Shown: piece by piece, positions 43,172 to 51,472 of the stretch
Layout: every line of letters starts with the position of its first letter
Position numbering within the stretch: the first letter of the stretch is position 1
NCBI RefSeq assembly: GCF_013337045.2
Contig: NZ_CP118260.1
Span: 744,001-808,000, forward strand
Reading direction: 5' to 3'
DNA from: Agrobacterium vitis
GTDB lineage: Bacteria; Pseudomonadota; Alphaproteobacteria; Rhizobiales; Rhizobiaceae
Length of the DNA: 64,000 nt
The notes under the pieces: generated by a model
Told to the model about the DNA's origin: nothing
Databases searched by the model: none
What the model saw: only the letters and a program-made list of their open reading frames with translations
Program-made: the position numbers and the translations under genes

Positions 43172-46100
43172 GGAGCTTCTCATTGTTTGGATCAACAAAA
43201 ACCGGGCTCACCAACTGGGCGGGGGTAAACTCGTTGCGCAACCCATTCCACACCAACACCTCTTCACCATGGCGAGCGGCGCCGCCTTTCACCAGCGCAA
43301 GGCCAATGGTGGAGCCAACATGCGGTGAGAAACAAGAAGACGTGACATAGCCTTGATCGTTCTCCAGTGTTGGGTCAGCATCCTTGTTCAGAATATGCGC
43401 GCCTGTTTTGAAAGAGGTCTTGGCATCTAAAGGCATGACGCCCACAAGCTGCGGACGGTCTGGCGCAATAAGCGCTTCCCTATTCAGCATATGCTTGCCG
43501 ATAAAATCGGGCTTGGTGGCGCTGACCATTTTGCCAAAGCCGAGGTCGGCAGGCACCACCGTGCCATTGATTTCATTGTGGGTGACGTGGCCCTTTTCTA
43601 TACGCAGCACCGATAGCGCTTCAATGCCGTAAGGCTGAATTCCATGCTCTTTGCCCGCCTCCATCACTGCATCCGCGACGCTTTCACCAAAATCGGCAGG
43701 CACCGCCAATTCGAATGCCAGTTCACCGGAAAATGAGATGCGGAAGAGGCGCCCCTTCAACCGACCACCCAAGAGGGACACATCCTTGGCGGCGAGATAG
43801 GGGAAAGCTTCATTGGAAATGTCTTCATCAACCAGCCTTTGCAAAATGGCGCGCGATTTTGGCCCAGCCACCGCCATTTGCGCCCATTGATCGGTCACAG
43901 ACGCAAGCCGCACATCCAGTTCCGGCCAATGCACTTGGGCGCAGAATTCCAGATGGTTCATCACGCCCGCCGCATAGGCTGTGGTGGTGGTCATGAAATA
44001 ACGGTTTTCGTCCATGCGGCTGGTGGTGCCGTCGTCATAGATGAAGCCATCTTCTCGCAGCATCAGCCCATAGCGGGCCTTGCCGGCGGGTAGTTTCAGG
44101 AAGGCGTTGCAGTAAACACGGTTCAAAAACTCCGCCGCATCCGGTCCGCAAATCTCGATTTTGCCGAGCATGGAGACATCGCAAATCCCGGCATTGGTTC
44201 GAACGTTTTTGACCTCGCGGTCCACGCTTTCGCGCCAGCCAGTCTCGTCGGCCTGTGGAAACCATGCCGAGCGATACCACAGGCCTGTTTCCACAAAAGT
44301 AGCGCCATTCTTCGCTGCCCAATCGTGCAAGGGTGATTTGCGCACCGGCTGAAAATGCTTGCCATGCGATGTGCCTGCCAGCGCCCCGAACGACACAGGC
44401 GTATAGAAGGGCCGAAACGTCGTTGTTCCAACATCGGCAGGCGATACGCGCCGGGCTTCCGCCAACAGCCCGATGGCATTCACGTTGGAGAGCTTGCCCT
44501 GATCGGTCGCCATGCCATTGGTGGTGTAGCGCTTGGCAAGCTCCACATGGCCATAGCCTTCCTGCACTGCAAGGCCCAGATCCTTGGTATGTACGTCGTT
44601 TTGGAAGTCCACAAAGGCCTTGGTTTTTATGCCGGGAATAGACCAAACTGGCTTGGCTGGCATCGGTGGATAGTGTTCCTCGACAGTTGGAACGGGTGCT
44701 TTTGCCGCAACGTATCCGTTCTCCTCTCCCCCTTGTGGGGAGAGGTCCATCGAGCGCAGCGGAGGGGGAGTGAGGGGTTTTGCGCCAAAGCCCAAGACAT
44801 CCAAAAGAGCCGCCACTTTGGCCTGCGCATCCGCCATGCAAGCAGCAATCCCAAAGACACCGGACGCTGAACCCGCCAAAACCAGCTTGTTCAAGTTCTC
44901 CGGAGCCAAAAAGGCCGAATGCTCATCTGACCAGCGCGGCTTGCCACCCCGGTGGCAGGCAAGGTGAATGATCGGCGAGAACCCGCCCGACATGGCGAGA
45001 CTATCCACCTCAAGCCGTTCCAACTGGCCTTCGCGCCAGAGATCAAGCCCCTCGACAGATTTTCCACCATGGACATTGCTAACCAAACCGCCGCGCACCA
45101 ATCGCGCCTTGCCCTGATAGGCAATGGTTGCATCGCGTCGGCTATCGATCAGGGTCGTAACGCTAACGCCTGCGGCTTCAAGGTCCGCCGCCAGCGCATA
45201 GCCGCTGTTATTGGTGGTGAAAATGGCTGTCTTCTTGCCGGGCGCGACGCCATAATGGTTGAGATAGCGGCGCATGGCCCCGGCCATCATCACACCGGGT
45301 ATGTCATTGCCGCCAAACACCAGCGGGCGCTCTTCGGCACCCGTGGCCAAAATGGCTTTCTTTGCCGCAATGCGCCACAGGCGCTCCACCGGGCGGTTGG
45401 CCGCAGGGCGAGCGAGATGTTTTTGCACGCGCTCAACGGCACCGAAGACATTGCCATCGTACCAGCCAAACGCTGTGGTGCGGGCGAGGATTTGCACATT
45501 GGGCAGGCTTTCCAGCTCTGCATTTATGGTCGTGACAAAATCAGAGGCAGCAACACCATTGATCAACGCTGTCTCGGCCAGAAGGCCGCCGCCAATCTCC
45601 GCCTGCTCATCCAGAAGAATAACCCGCGCACCCGCACGGCCAGCGGCCAGAGCCGCCATCAAACCGCTTGCGCCTGCGCCAATCACCAGTAGGTCACAAT
45701 GCGCCCAGCATTTTTCATAGGTGTCTGGATCGGCCTCATAGCTTGCCTTGCCGAGTCCGGCGGCCTTGCGGATCACCGGCTCATAGAGCTTTTCCCAGAA
45801 CTTTGCTGGCCACATGAAGGTTTTATAGTAGAAGCCCGCACTGAGAAATGGCGACAGCAGGCTGTTGACCGCACCAATATCGTGCTCAAGGCTTGGCCAG
45901 CGGTTTTGGCTGGTTGCTTCCAACCCGGCGTAAAGCTCCTGCATGGTGGCGCGTGTGTTTGGCTCGGTGCGCCCGCCTCGGCCTATGGTCATCAGGGCGT
46001 TGGGCTCGGCGGCACCGGCCGTGAGAATGCCACGCGGACGGTGATATTTGAAGCTGCGGCCCACCAATTGCTGGCCATTGGCCAGAAGCGCAGACGCCAG

Positions 46101-46202
46101 CGTATCGCCCGCAAAACCGCTCATGGCTTTGCCGTCAAAGGTGAAGGGAAGCGCGGTTTTGCGATCCACCAGACCGCCGCTTTTCAGACGATAGGATGTC
46201 AT
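43164..46202 (-). CDS. mgdC: N-methylglutamate dehydrogenase alpha subunit (SoxA-like)
   Basis: 1012-aa large subunit of a heterotetrameric sarcosine-oxidase-like enzyme. An N-terminal 2Fe-2S-like region includes FAGDTLASALLANGQ. A pyridine-nucleotide fold has LLVIGAGASGLMAALAAGRAG near residue 170. A C-terminal aminomethyltransferase (GcvT-like) half would pass one-carbon units to tetrahydrofolate. In this setting it would oxidize N-methylglutamate, releasing glutamate. A palindromic repeat is inserted in frame in the linker near residue 480-500. It overlaps the delta gene by four bases. Confidence 0.78.
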   Translation of the reverse strand: MTSYRLKSGGLVDRKTALPFTFDGKAMSGFAGDTLASALLANGQQLVGRSFKYHRPRGILTAGAAEPNALMTIGRGGRTEPNTRATMQELYAGLEATSQNRWPSLEHDIGAVNSLLSPFLSAGFYYKTFMWPAKFWEKLYEPVIRKAAGLGKASYEADPDTYEKCWAHCDLLVIGAGASGLMAALAAGRAGARVILLDEQAEIGGGLLAETALINGVAASDFVTTINAELESLPNVQILARTTAFGWYDGNVFGAVERVQKHLARPAANRPVERLWRIAAKKAILATGAEERPLVFGGNDIPGVMMAGAMRRYLNHYGVAPGKKTAIFTTNNSGYALAADLEAAGVSVTTLIDSRRDATIAYQGKARLVRGGLVSNVHGGKSVEGLDLWREGQLERLEVDSLAMSGGFSPIIHLACHRGGKPRWSDEHSAFLAPENLNKLVLAGSASGVFGIAACMADAQAKVAALLDVLGFGAKPLTPPPLRSMDLSPQGGEENGYVAAKAPVPTVEEHYPPMPAKPVWSIPGIKTKAFVDFQNDVHTKDLGLAVQEGYGHVELAKRYTTNGMATDQGKLSNVNAIGLLAEARRVSPADVGTTTFRPFYTPVSFGALAGTSHGKHFQPVRKSPLHDWAAKNGATFVETGLWYRSAWFPQADETGWRESVDREVKNVRTNAGICDVSMLGKIEICGPDAAEFLNRVYCNAFLKLPAGKARYGLMLREDGFIYDDGTTSRMDENRYFMTTTTAYAAGVMNHLEFCAQVHWPELDVRLASVTDQWAQMAVAGPKSRAILQRLVDEDISNEAFPYLAAKDVSLLGGRLKGRLFRISFSGELAFELAVPADFGESVADAVMEAGKEHGIQPYGIEALSVLRIEKGHVTHNEINGTVVPADLGFGKMVSATKPDFIGKHMLNREALIAPDRPQLVGVMPLDAKTSFKTGAHILNKDADPTLENDQGYVTSSCFSPHVGSTIGLALVKGGAARHGEEVLVWNGLRNEFTPAQLVSPVFVDPNNEKLHA
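44721..44778. repeat. Rhizobiales-type palindromic repeat inside mgdC
   Basis: A GC-rich element with a perfect 9-bp stem (CCTCTCCCC / GGGGAGAGG, 44723-44745), followed by a purine-rich tail ending in GGGGAGTGAGGGG. It resembles intergenic repeats common in rhizobia. On the minus strand it translates in frame as LTPPPLRSMDLSPQGGE, an unstructured Pro/Gly stretch between two domains of the subunit. Confidence 0.7.
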
Positions 46203-46471
46203 GCGCTGACCCCTTTGCGTGTTGATGCATCAAAGCTTGCGGAAATCTCGTGGGTGGCTGTGTCGCGGCACACAACAATCCAGCGACGGCAGCCGGATGT
46301 GTGGTGCCAGTATTCTTCATAGGCTCCGCGGGGATTGTCTCGCAGGTAGACGTAATCATGCCATACGTCAGGGCCAGCATCGGCGGCGGGGCGGGCTAAT
46401 GCTGCACCCTTGACGGTGTATTCTTCTTTGGGTCTTGGCCCGCAATGGGGGCAGGGAATGAGGCTCGCCAT
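46199..46471 (-). CDS. mgdB: N-methylglutamate dehydrogenase delta subunit (SoxD-like)
   Basis: 90-aa zinc-binding subunit. The N-terminal CPHCGPRP motif (Cys7, Cys10) and the later HHTSGCRRW hold the zinc ligands; the segment VYLRDNPRGAYEEYWHH is diagnostic for SoxD proteins. It overlaps the alpha gene by four bases. A repeat-rich 112-bp gap separates it from the beta gene upstream. Confidence 0.82.
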   Translation of the reverse strand: MASLIPCPHCGPRPKEEYTVKGAALARPAADAGPDVWHDYVYLRDNPRGAYEEYWHHTSGCRRWIVVCRDTATHEISASFDASTRKGVSA

Positions 46472-46474
46472 AAT

Positions 46475-46587
46475 CAGAATCCTTAGAGTTTGTCAGGGAA
46501 AAGTGGTCACCGGTTTTCCCGAAAAGACAAACGACAACAAAAGAATCTAGAGTTTGTCTGGTTCAATCTGAACCTGACAGACTCTAG
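46475..46587. repeat. Palindromic repeat element between mgdA and mgdB
   Basis: The gap holds GAAAAGTGGTCACCGGTTTTC-like sequence (46498-46520) flanked by two copies of AGAGTTTGTC (46487 region and 46549-46558). It ends in a long hairpin whose 19-base arms (46547-46565 and 46569-46587) pair at 17 positions, overlapping the mgdA stop codon. The layout resembles mobile intergenic repeats of Rhizobiaceae. Confidence 0.6.
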
Positions 46588-47834
46588 TGAAGGTTCGGCT
46601 GGGCACCCTGGCCCTTTTCATCGAGAATGTGGCCGCGTTCAAACCGATCCAGCCGGAAGGCGCGCGCCGTTTCATGGCTCTCGCCCTTGGCGATCAGATG
46701 GGCAAAGCAATAGCCCGAGGCAGGCGTGGCCTTGAAGCCGCCATAGCACCAGCCGGAATTGAGATAGAGATTGTCCAGATGCACCTTGTCGATGATCGGC
46801 GAGCCATCCATGCTCATATCCATCACCCCGCCCCACGAGCGCAGCACCCGGATGCGCGACAGCGCCGGAATCATCGCCTTGCCCGCTTCCGCCACATGCT
46901 CGACGGTGGCGAGATTGCCGCGCTGGGCGTAGGAATTATAACCATCAATATCGCCGCCAAACACCAGTCCGCCCTTATCCGATTGCGAAACGTAGAAATG
47001 GCCCGCGCCAAAGGTGACAACGCAATCGATAAAGGGCTTTAGTCCCTCCGAGACAAAGGCTTGCAGCACATGGCTTTCCATCGGCAATTTCAGCCCCGCC
47101 ATCTCAGCCACGCGGGATGAATTGCCCGCCGCCGCCAGTGCCAGCTTGCCACAGCCAATAAAGCCACGGGTGGTTTCCACGCCCACCGCCTTGCCGTTCT
47201 CGCGACGGATGCCAGTGACTTCGCAGTTTTGAAGAATGTCCACGCCGTGGCTATCCGCACCACGGGCATAGCCCCAAGCCACAGCATCATGGCGCACCGT
47301 GCCGCCGCGTCGCTGCATCAAGCCGCCTTGAATAGGAAAGCGGGCGTTGTCGTAATCAAGAAATGGCAGCATGGCTTTGATGGCGTCGCGGTCCAGCAAT
47401 TCGGCATCCACGCCGTGCAGGCGCATGGCATTGCCGCGCCGTGTATAGGCATCGCGCTGGGCATCGGAATGGTAGAGATTGACCACGCCGCGCTGAGAGA
47501 CCATGGCGTTGAAATTGAAATCCTGCTCCAGCCCTTCCCACAGCTTCATGGAGAATTCGTAGAAAGGATTGTTGCCCGGTAGCAGATAATTGGAGCGGAT
47601 GATGGTGGTGTTGCGACCAACATTACCGGAGCCGATATAGCCCTTTTCCACCACGGCGATATTTTTGATGCCGAAGGTTTTGGAAAGGTAATAGGCCGTG
47701 GCAAGACCATGGCCGCCACCGCCGACAATCACCACATCATAATGCGGCTTTGGCTCCGGTTGTCGCCAATGGGCGGCCCAGTTTTTATTGCCGCGAAGAC
47801 CGTTCAGAAAAATCGACAAAGCCGAATAGCGCAT
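46584..47834 (-). CDS. mgdA: N-methylglutamate dehydrogenase beta subunit (SoxB-like)
   Basis: 416-aa FAD/FMN flavoprotein of the DAO fold. The FAD motif VVIVGGGGHGLATAYYLSK is near residue 35. The dehydrogenase covalent-flavin and substrate regions GNVGRNTTIIRSNY (near 75) and WGGVMDMSMDGSPIID (near 345) follow the SoxB pattern. The start MRYSALSIFLNGLRG is typical; the earlier in-frame codon at 47903 adds 23 unrelated residues. It heads the mgdABCD operon and is divergent from an AraC-type regulator. Confidence 0.78.
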   Translation of the reverse strand: MRYSALSIFLNGLRGNKNWAAHWRQPEPKPHYDVVIVGGGGHGLATAYYLSKTFGIKNIAVVEKGYIGSGNVGRNTTIIRSNYLLPGNNPFYEFSMKLWEGLEQDFNFNAMVSQRGVVNLYHSDAQRDAYTRRGNAMRLHGVDAELLDRDAIKAMLPFLDYDNARFPIQGGLMQRRGGTVRHDAVAWGYARGADSHGVDILQNCEVTGIRRENGKAVGVETTRGFIGCGKLALAAAGNSSRVAEMAGLKLPMESHVLQAFVSEGLKPFIDCVVTFGAGHFYVSQSDKGGLVFGGDIDGYNSYAQRGNLATVEHVAEAGKAMIPALSRIRVLRSWGGVMDMSMDGSPIIDKVHLDNLYLNSGWCYGGFKATPASGYCFAHLIAKGESHETARAFRLDRFERGHILDEKGQGAQPNLH

Positions 47835-47962
47835 GATGCCCGCTCGTTTCAGGATTTGGTGGACGGGGGATGGTTGGTGACCACCCAACATTGTTTGAAA
47901 CACTAGATGTTTGGCACCAATTCAAATTGCACATTGAAGACATTTAAAGATATAAATGGGAC

Positions 47963-48916
47963 ATGAGCGAAAACTCCACCACCCAGACCTATGGCTTCAT
48001 CCTGACACCGAATTTTGCGCTGATGTCCTTCTCATCGGCCACCGAGCCGCTGCGCGCCGCCAATCTACTGGCGCAAACGCCGCTCTATGCGATAAGGCCG
48101 CTCTCCATGCGGGGCGAGGCTGTGCGCTGTTCGGCGGGCTTTGATATTCCCTGCGGAGATTTGGCCTTGGAAGGTGGGAACTGCCACACACTGTTTGTGG
48201 TCGCGGGCGGCAATCCGATAGACTGGATAAGTACCAGCGACCTTCATGCGACGTTGCGCAAACTCTCTCGCCAAGGGGTTCGCATTGGTGGCATTTCCAG
48301 CGGGGCCTATGTGCTGGCGCAAGCGGGTCTTTTACAGGAGCGGGATTTTACCATCCACTGGGAACATGCACCTGCGCTTCGAGAAGCGTTCCCTGACCTA
48401 GCTCCACGCCAAGCCCGTTATGTGCTTGATGGCGATAGGCTGACCTGCGGCGGTGGCGTTGCCCCGCTGGATATGATGCATGCCCTGATTGGCGAGCGGA
48501 TGGGGCCGGAATTTGCCCGCCGGGTCAGCGATTGGTATCTGCACACAGCCGTGACTGATGCAAGCGCGCCGCAGCGTGGTTCATCGGTGGAGCGTTTTGG
48601 CACCCATCATCCGGCGCTTGTCACGGCATTGGAAAAGATGGAAGCGACACTGGAAAACCCGCTGGATCGGCAAGCGATTGCGCGGCTGGTAGGCATCACG
48701 CCCCGGCATCTGGATCGGTTGTTTGCCAGCCATATGGGGGCGAGCTTTCAAGATACCTACCGCCGTATGCGGCTTTCCCATGCCCGCAAATTGCTGGAGC
48801 AAAGCCCACTGTCACTGTCGGAAATTGCCTTTGCCACAGGCTTTTCCAGCGCATCGCATTTTTCACGGGCGTTCAAACAGCAGTTTGGCATTCAGCCAAA
48901 ATCGGTTAGATCGTAA
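47963..48916 (+). CDS. GATase1-like AraC-family regulator
   Basis: 317-aa regulator with an N-terminal DJ-1/PfpI-like domain (about 8-195, elbow region GISSGAYVLAQAGLL, with Ser where catalytic members have Cys) and a C-terminal AraC HTH (about 225-315, DRQAIARLVGITPRHLDRLF and LSEIAFATGFSSASHFSRAF). This architecture is seen in GbdR/ArgR-type regulators of amine catabolism. It is divergent from mgdABCD and precedes the mgs genes, so it probably controls the N-methylglutamate pathway. Confidence 0.85.
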   Translation: MSENSTTQTYGFILTPNFALMSFSSATEPLRAANLLAQTPLYAIRPLSMRGEAVRCSAGFDIPCGDLALEGGNCHTLFVVAGGNPIDWISTSDLHATLRKLSRQGVRIGGISSGAYVLAQAGLLQERDFTIHWEHAPALREAFPDLAPRQARYVLDGDRLTCGGGVAPLDMMHALIGERMGPEFARRVSDWYLHTAVTDASAPQRGSSVERFGTHHPALVTALEKMEATLENPLDRQAIARLVGITPRHLDRLFASHMGASFQDTYRRMRLSHARKLLEQSPLSLSEIAFATGFSSASHFSRAFKQQFGIQPKSVRS

Positions 48917-48954
48917 GATCACGAACTGTTGTAGGCACGGATTAAGGGGCAGGC

Positions 48955-49614
48955 ATGGCCAAGAGTGAGACAAAGGCAGCAAAAGCGGCCAAAGCAATAT
49001 TGGCGCAAGACCCCCATGCTGTGCGCGAACCACGGGCCAACAATCTGGAAATGGCCATTGGCCATGAAGTGCGCACGTTTCGGAAAAAACTGGGCATCAC
49101 GGTGGCCGATCTGGCGACGGCCACGGGCATGTCGGTTGGCATGTTGTCGAAGATTGAAAACGGCAATATTTCCGCCTCGCTCGGGACGCTGCAATCGCTC
49201 TCCAAGGCACTCGGCGTGCCGATGACTGCATTCTTCAAAGGCTATGAAGAGCCGCGCAGCGCAAGCTTTGTCAAAGCCGGTGAAGGCGTGAACCTGGAGC
49301 GGCGCGGCACCCGTGCGGGGCATCATTACAGCCTGCTTGGCCACATCGAAAACAACACATCCGGCGTGGTGGTTGAGCCTTATCTGATCACGCTCAACAC
49401 CGAATCCGATGTGTTTCCCACCTTTCAGCATGAGGGCATGGAGTTTCTCTACATGCTGGAGGGCGAGGTGGTCTATCGCCATGGCGAGAGCCTCTACCGG
49501 ATGCAGCCAGGTGACAGCCTGTTTTTTGATGCCGACGCCCCGCATGGCCCCGAAGAACTGGTGACACTGCCCGCTCGCTATCTTTCCATCATTTCTTACC
49601 CGCATCAAAAATAA
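48955..49614 (+). CDS. XRE-cupin transcriptional regulator
   Basis: 219-aa protein with an XRE helix-turn-helix (about 30-90, FRKKLGITVADLATATGMSVG followed by LSKIENGNISASLGTLQSL) and a C-terminal cupin (about 130-215, HEGMEFLYMLEGEVVYRHGES and PGDSLFFDADAPHGPEEL). This class regulates amine and amino-acid metabolism such as puuR. It sits between the two halves of the methylamine locus, 38 bp after the AraC-type gene. Confidence 0.85.
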   Translation: MAKSETKAAKAAKAILAQDPHAVREPRANNLEMAIGHEVRTFRKKLGITVADLATATGMSVGMLSKIENGNISASLGTLQSLSKALGVPMTAFFKGYEEPRSASFVKAGEGVNLERRGTRAGHHYSLLGHIENNTSGVVVEPYLITLNTESDVFPTFQHEGMEFLYMLEGEVVYRHGESLYRMQPGDSLFFDADAPHGPEELVTLPARYLSIISYPHQK

Positions 49615-49703
49615 TTGCCTTACAGGAAAAATTTATTCTTAAAGATTGATTTTATCGCAGCCGCCTGTTAGCCATTGTCCAACGACAAATGGAGAGGCTG
49701 ACC

Positions 49704-50609
49704 ATGTGCGGCATTGTTGGATTGTTCCTGAAAGACAAGAGCCTTGAACCTCAGCTGGGAGCCATGCTCTCGGATATGCTGATCACCATGACCGATCGCG
49801 GCCCCGATTCTGCGGGCATTGCGATTTACGGTGCGGGAGAAAAAGGCAAGGCGAAAATTACCATTCAATCACCGGAGCCTTCGGTGGATTTTGCAGGCCT
49901 TGATGCTGACCTCACCAAGGCTGGCATTCCGGCACAAGTGACGGTGAAAAGCACTCATGCGGTGATTGATATTGATGCGGCAAAGCTTGGCGACATTCGC
50001 GGTGTTTTGAGCGAAATTCGACCCAATGTCCGCATTATGGGTTCGGGTGAAAGCGTTGAGATTTTCAAGGAAATCGGCCTTCCGAAAGATGTTGTCGCCC
50101 GCTTTGATGTGCGTTCCATGGGGGGCAGCCATGGCATTGGCCACACGCGCATGGCCACGGAAAGTGCAGTGACCACGCTGGGCGCGCATCCGTTTTCCAC
50201 GGGGGCCGATCAGTGCCTTGTGCACAATGGCTCGCTCTCCAACCACAACAATTTGCGCCGCGAACTGATCCGTGAAGGCATCACTTTTGAGACTCAGAAC
50301 GACTCTGAGGTGGCCGCCGCTTACCTCACAGCAGAAATGGCCAAGGGCAAGGATCTGGGGCAGGCGTTGACGGGTGCACTCGATGATCTCGATGGCTTTT
50401 TCACCTTCGTGGTTGGCACCAAATCCGGTTTTGGCGTGGTGAGAGACCCGATTGCCTGCAAGCCTGCTGTCATGGCCGAGACGGACCAATATGTGGCTTT
50501 TGGCTCTGAGTATCGGGCGCTGGTCAATTTGCCGGGTATCGATACGGCCCGCATCTGGGAGCCAGAGCCAGCCACCGTTTACTTCTGGGACCACGAGAAA
50601 GCAGCCTGA
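49704..50609 (+). CDS. mgsA: N-methylglutamate synthase subunit A (class II glutamine amidotransferase)
   Basis: 301-aa Ntn-hydrolase glutaminase. The start at 49704 is fixed by MCGIVGLF, where Cys2 becomes the nucleophile after Met removal; an in-frame ATG at 49689 would bury it. GGSHGIGHTRMATESAVT and QNDSEVAAAYL are class II motifs. The gene was formerly annotated as GlxB or glutamate-synthase-like. With mgsB, mgsC and gmaS beside it, it should feed N-methylglutamate formation from methylamine and glutamate. Confidence 0.82.
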   Translation: MCGIVGLFLKDKSLEPQLGAMLSDMLITMTDRGPDSAGIAIYGAGEKGKAKITIQSPEPSVDFAGLDADLTKAGIPAQVTVKSTHAVIDIDAAKLGDIRGVLSEIRPNVRIMGSGESVEIFKEIGLPKDVVARFDVRSMGGSHGIGHTRMATESAVTTLGAHPFSTGADQCLVHNGSLSNHNNLRRELIREGITFETQNDSEVAAAYLTAEMAKGKDLGQALTGALDDLDGFFTFVVGTKSGFGVVRDPIACKPAVMAETDQYVAFGSEYRALVNLPGIDTARIWEPEPATVYFWDHEKAA

Positions 50610-50611
50610 GA

Positions 50612-50746
50612 GTCTGTCCCATAATCGCCGCTGGCGGGCTGCAAATGGCAATTTCTGCGCTTCCGGTGCTCACGTACTTGAGTACGCTCCGCTCCGGTTC
50701 TCGAAATCACCATTTTCGCCACGCCATCGACAATTCTTGAACAGAC
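50612..50746. repeat. Intergenic repeat with internal dyad between mgsA and mgsB
   Basis: The 157-bp gap is almost filled by an element bounded by GTCTGT (50612-50617) and ACAGAC (50741-50746). It contains the perfect stem CGTACT-TG-AGTACG and flanking CCGGTGCTCA / CGCTCCGCTCCGG arms. Its sequence style matches repeats common in Agrobacterium genomes. Confidence 0.6.
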
Positions 50747-50766
50747 ACCAGCTTGAGGGATTTATA

Positions 50767-51453
50767 ATGCCAGTCTTCGATCTTTCCCAAACCCCGCTGC
50801 GCGAGCTGAACAGTGCTTTGCATGCCGTGACCTCCGGGGCCAATGACACCAATTTTGAAATCATCAATCCACGCGGTCATCATGCCGTAGCGGTGGGTAT
50901 TGATAGCCCCGTGACTGTCGAGGTGAAAGGGTCGGTGGGCTATTATTGCGCTGGTATGAATGATGGCGGCACTGTCACTGTGCATGGCTCTGCTGGTCCG
51001 GGTGTGGCCGAAAACATGATGTCCGGCACCGTGATTATTGAAGGCGATGCCAGCCAATATGCCGGGGCCACGGGCCAAGGCGGGTTGCTGGTCATCAAGG
51101 GCAATGCGGCCTCGCGTTGCGGCATTTCCATGAAGGGTATTGATATTGTCGTGCAAGGCAATATCGGCCACATGTCAGCCTTCATGGGGCAATCCGGCCA
51201 TCTGGTGGTGTTGGGTGATGCGGGTGAAGCGCTGGGCGATTCACTCTATGAGGCCAAACTGTTTGTGCGCGGCACGGTGAAGAGCCTTGGTGCAGATTGC
51301 ATCGAAAAACAGATGAAGCCCAAACATTTGGAAAAGCTGGCGGAGCTTCTGACGAAAGCCGGAATCACCAATGTGAAGCCCGAAGAGTTCAAGCGCTACG
51401 GCTCTGCCCGCAAGCTTTACAATTTCAACATTGACAACGCAGACGCCTACTAA
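50767..51453 (+). CDS. mgsB: N-methylglutamate synthase subunit B (GXGXG domain)
   Basis: 228-aa protein consisting mostly of the beta-helix GXGXG domain found at the C-terminus of glutamate synthase large subunits and in formylmethanofuran dehydrogenase. Gly-rich repeats run from residue 60 to 165 (GSAGPGVAENMMSGTVIIEG and GQSGHLVVLGDAGEALGD). The ATG at 50767 follows GAGGGA. It is followed 19 bp later by mgsC. Confidence 0.82.
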   Translation: MPVFDLSQTPLRELNSALHAVTSGANDTNFEIINPRGHHAVAVGIDSPVTVEVKGSVGYYCAGMNDGGTVTVHGSAGPGVAENMMSGTVIIEGDASQYAGATGQGGLLVIKGNAASRCGISMKGIDIVVQGNIGHMSAFMGQSGHLVVLGDAGEALGDSLYEAKLFVRGTVKSLGADCIEKQMKPKHLEKLAELLTKAGITNVKPEEFKRYGSARKLYNFNIDNADAY

Positions 51454-51472
51454 GGCAAGGGGTAGAAGACCA

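Noticed and set aside
43164..47834. Reading the four-gene set as sarcosine oxidase
   Set aside because: The subunits fit, but mgsABC and gmaS next to them make N-methylglutamate dehydrogenase more likely. Sarcosine oxidase is not excluded.
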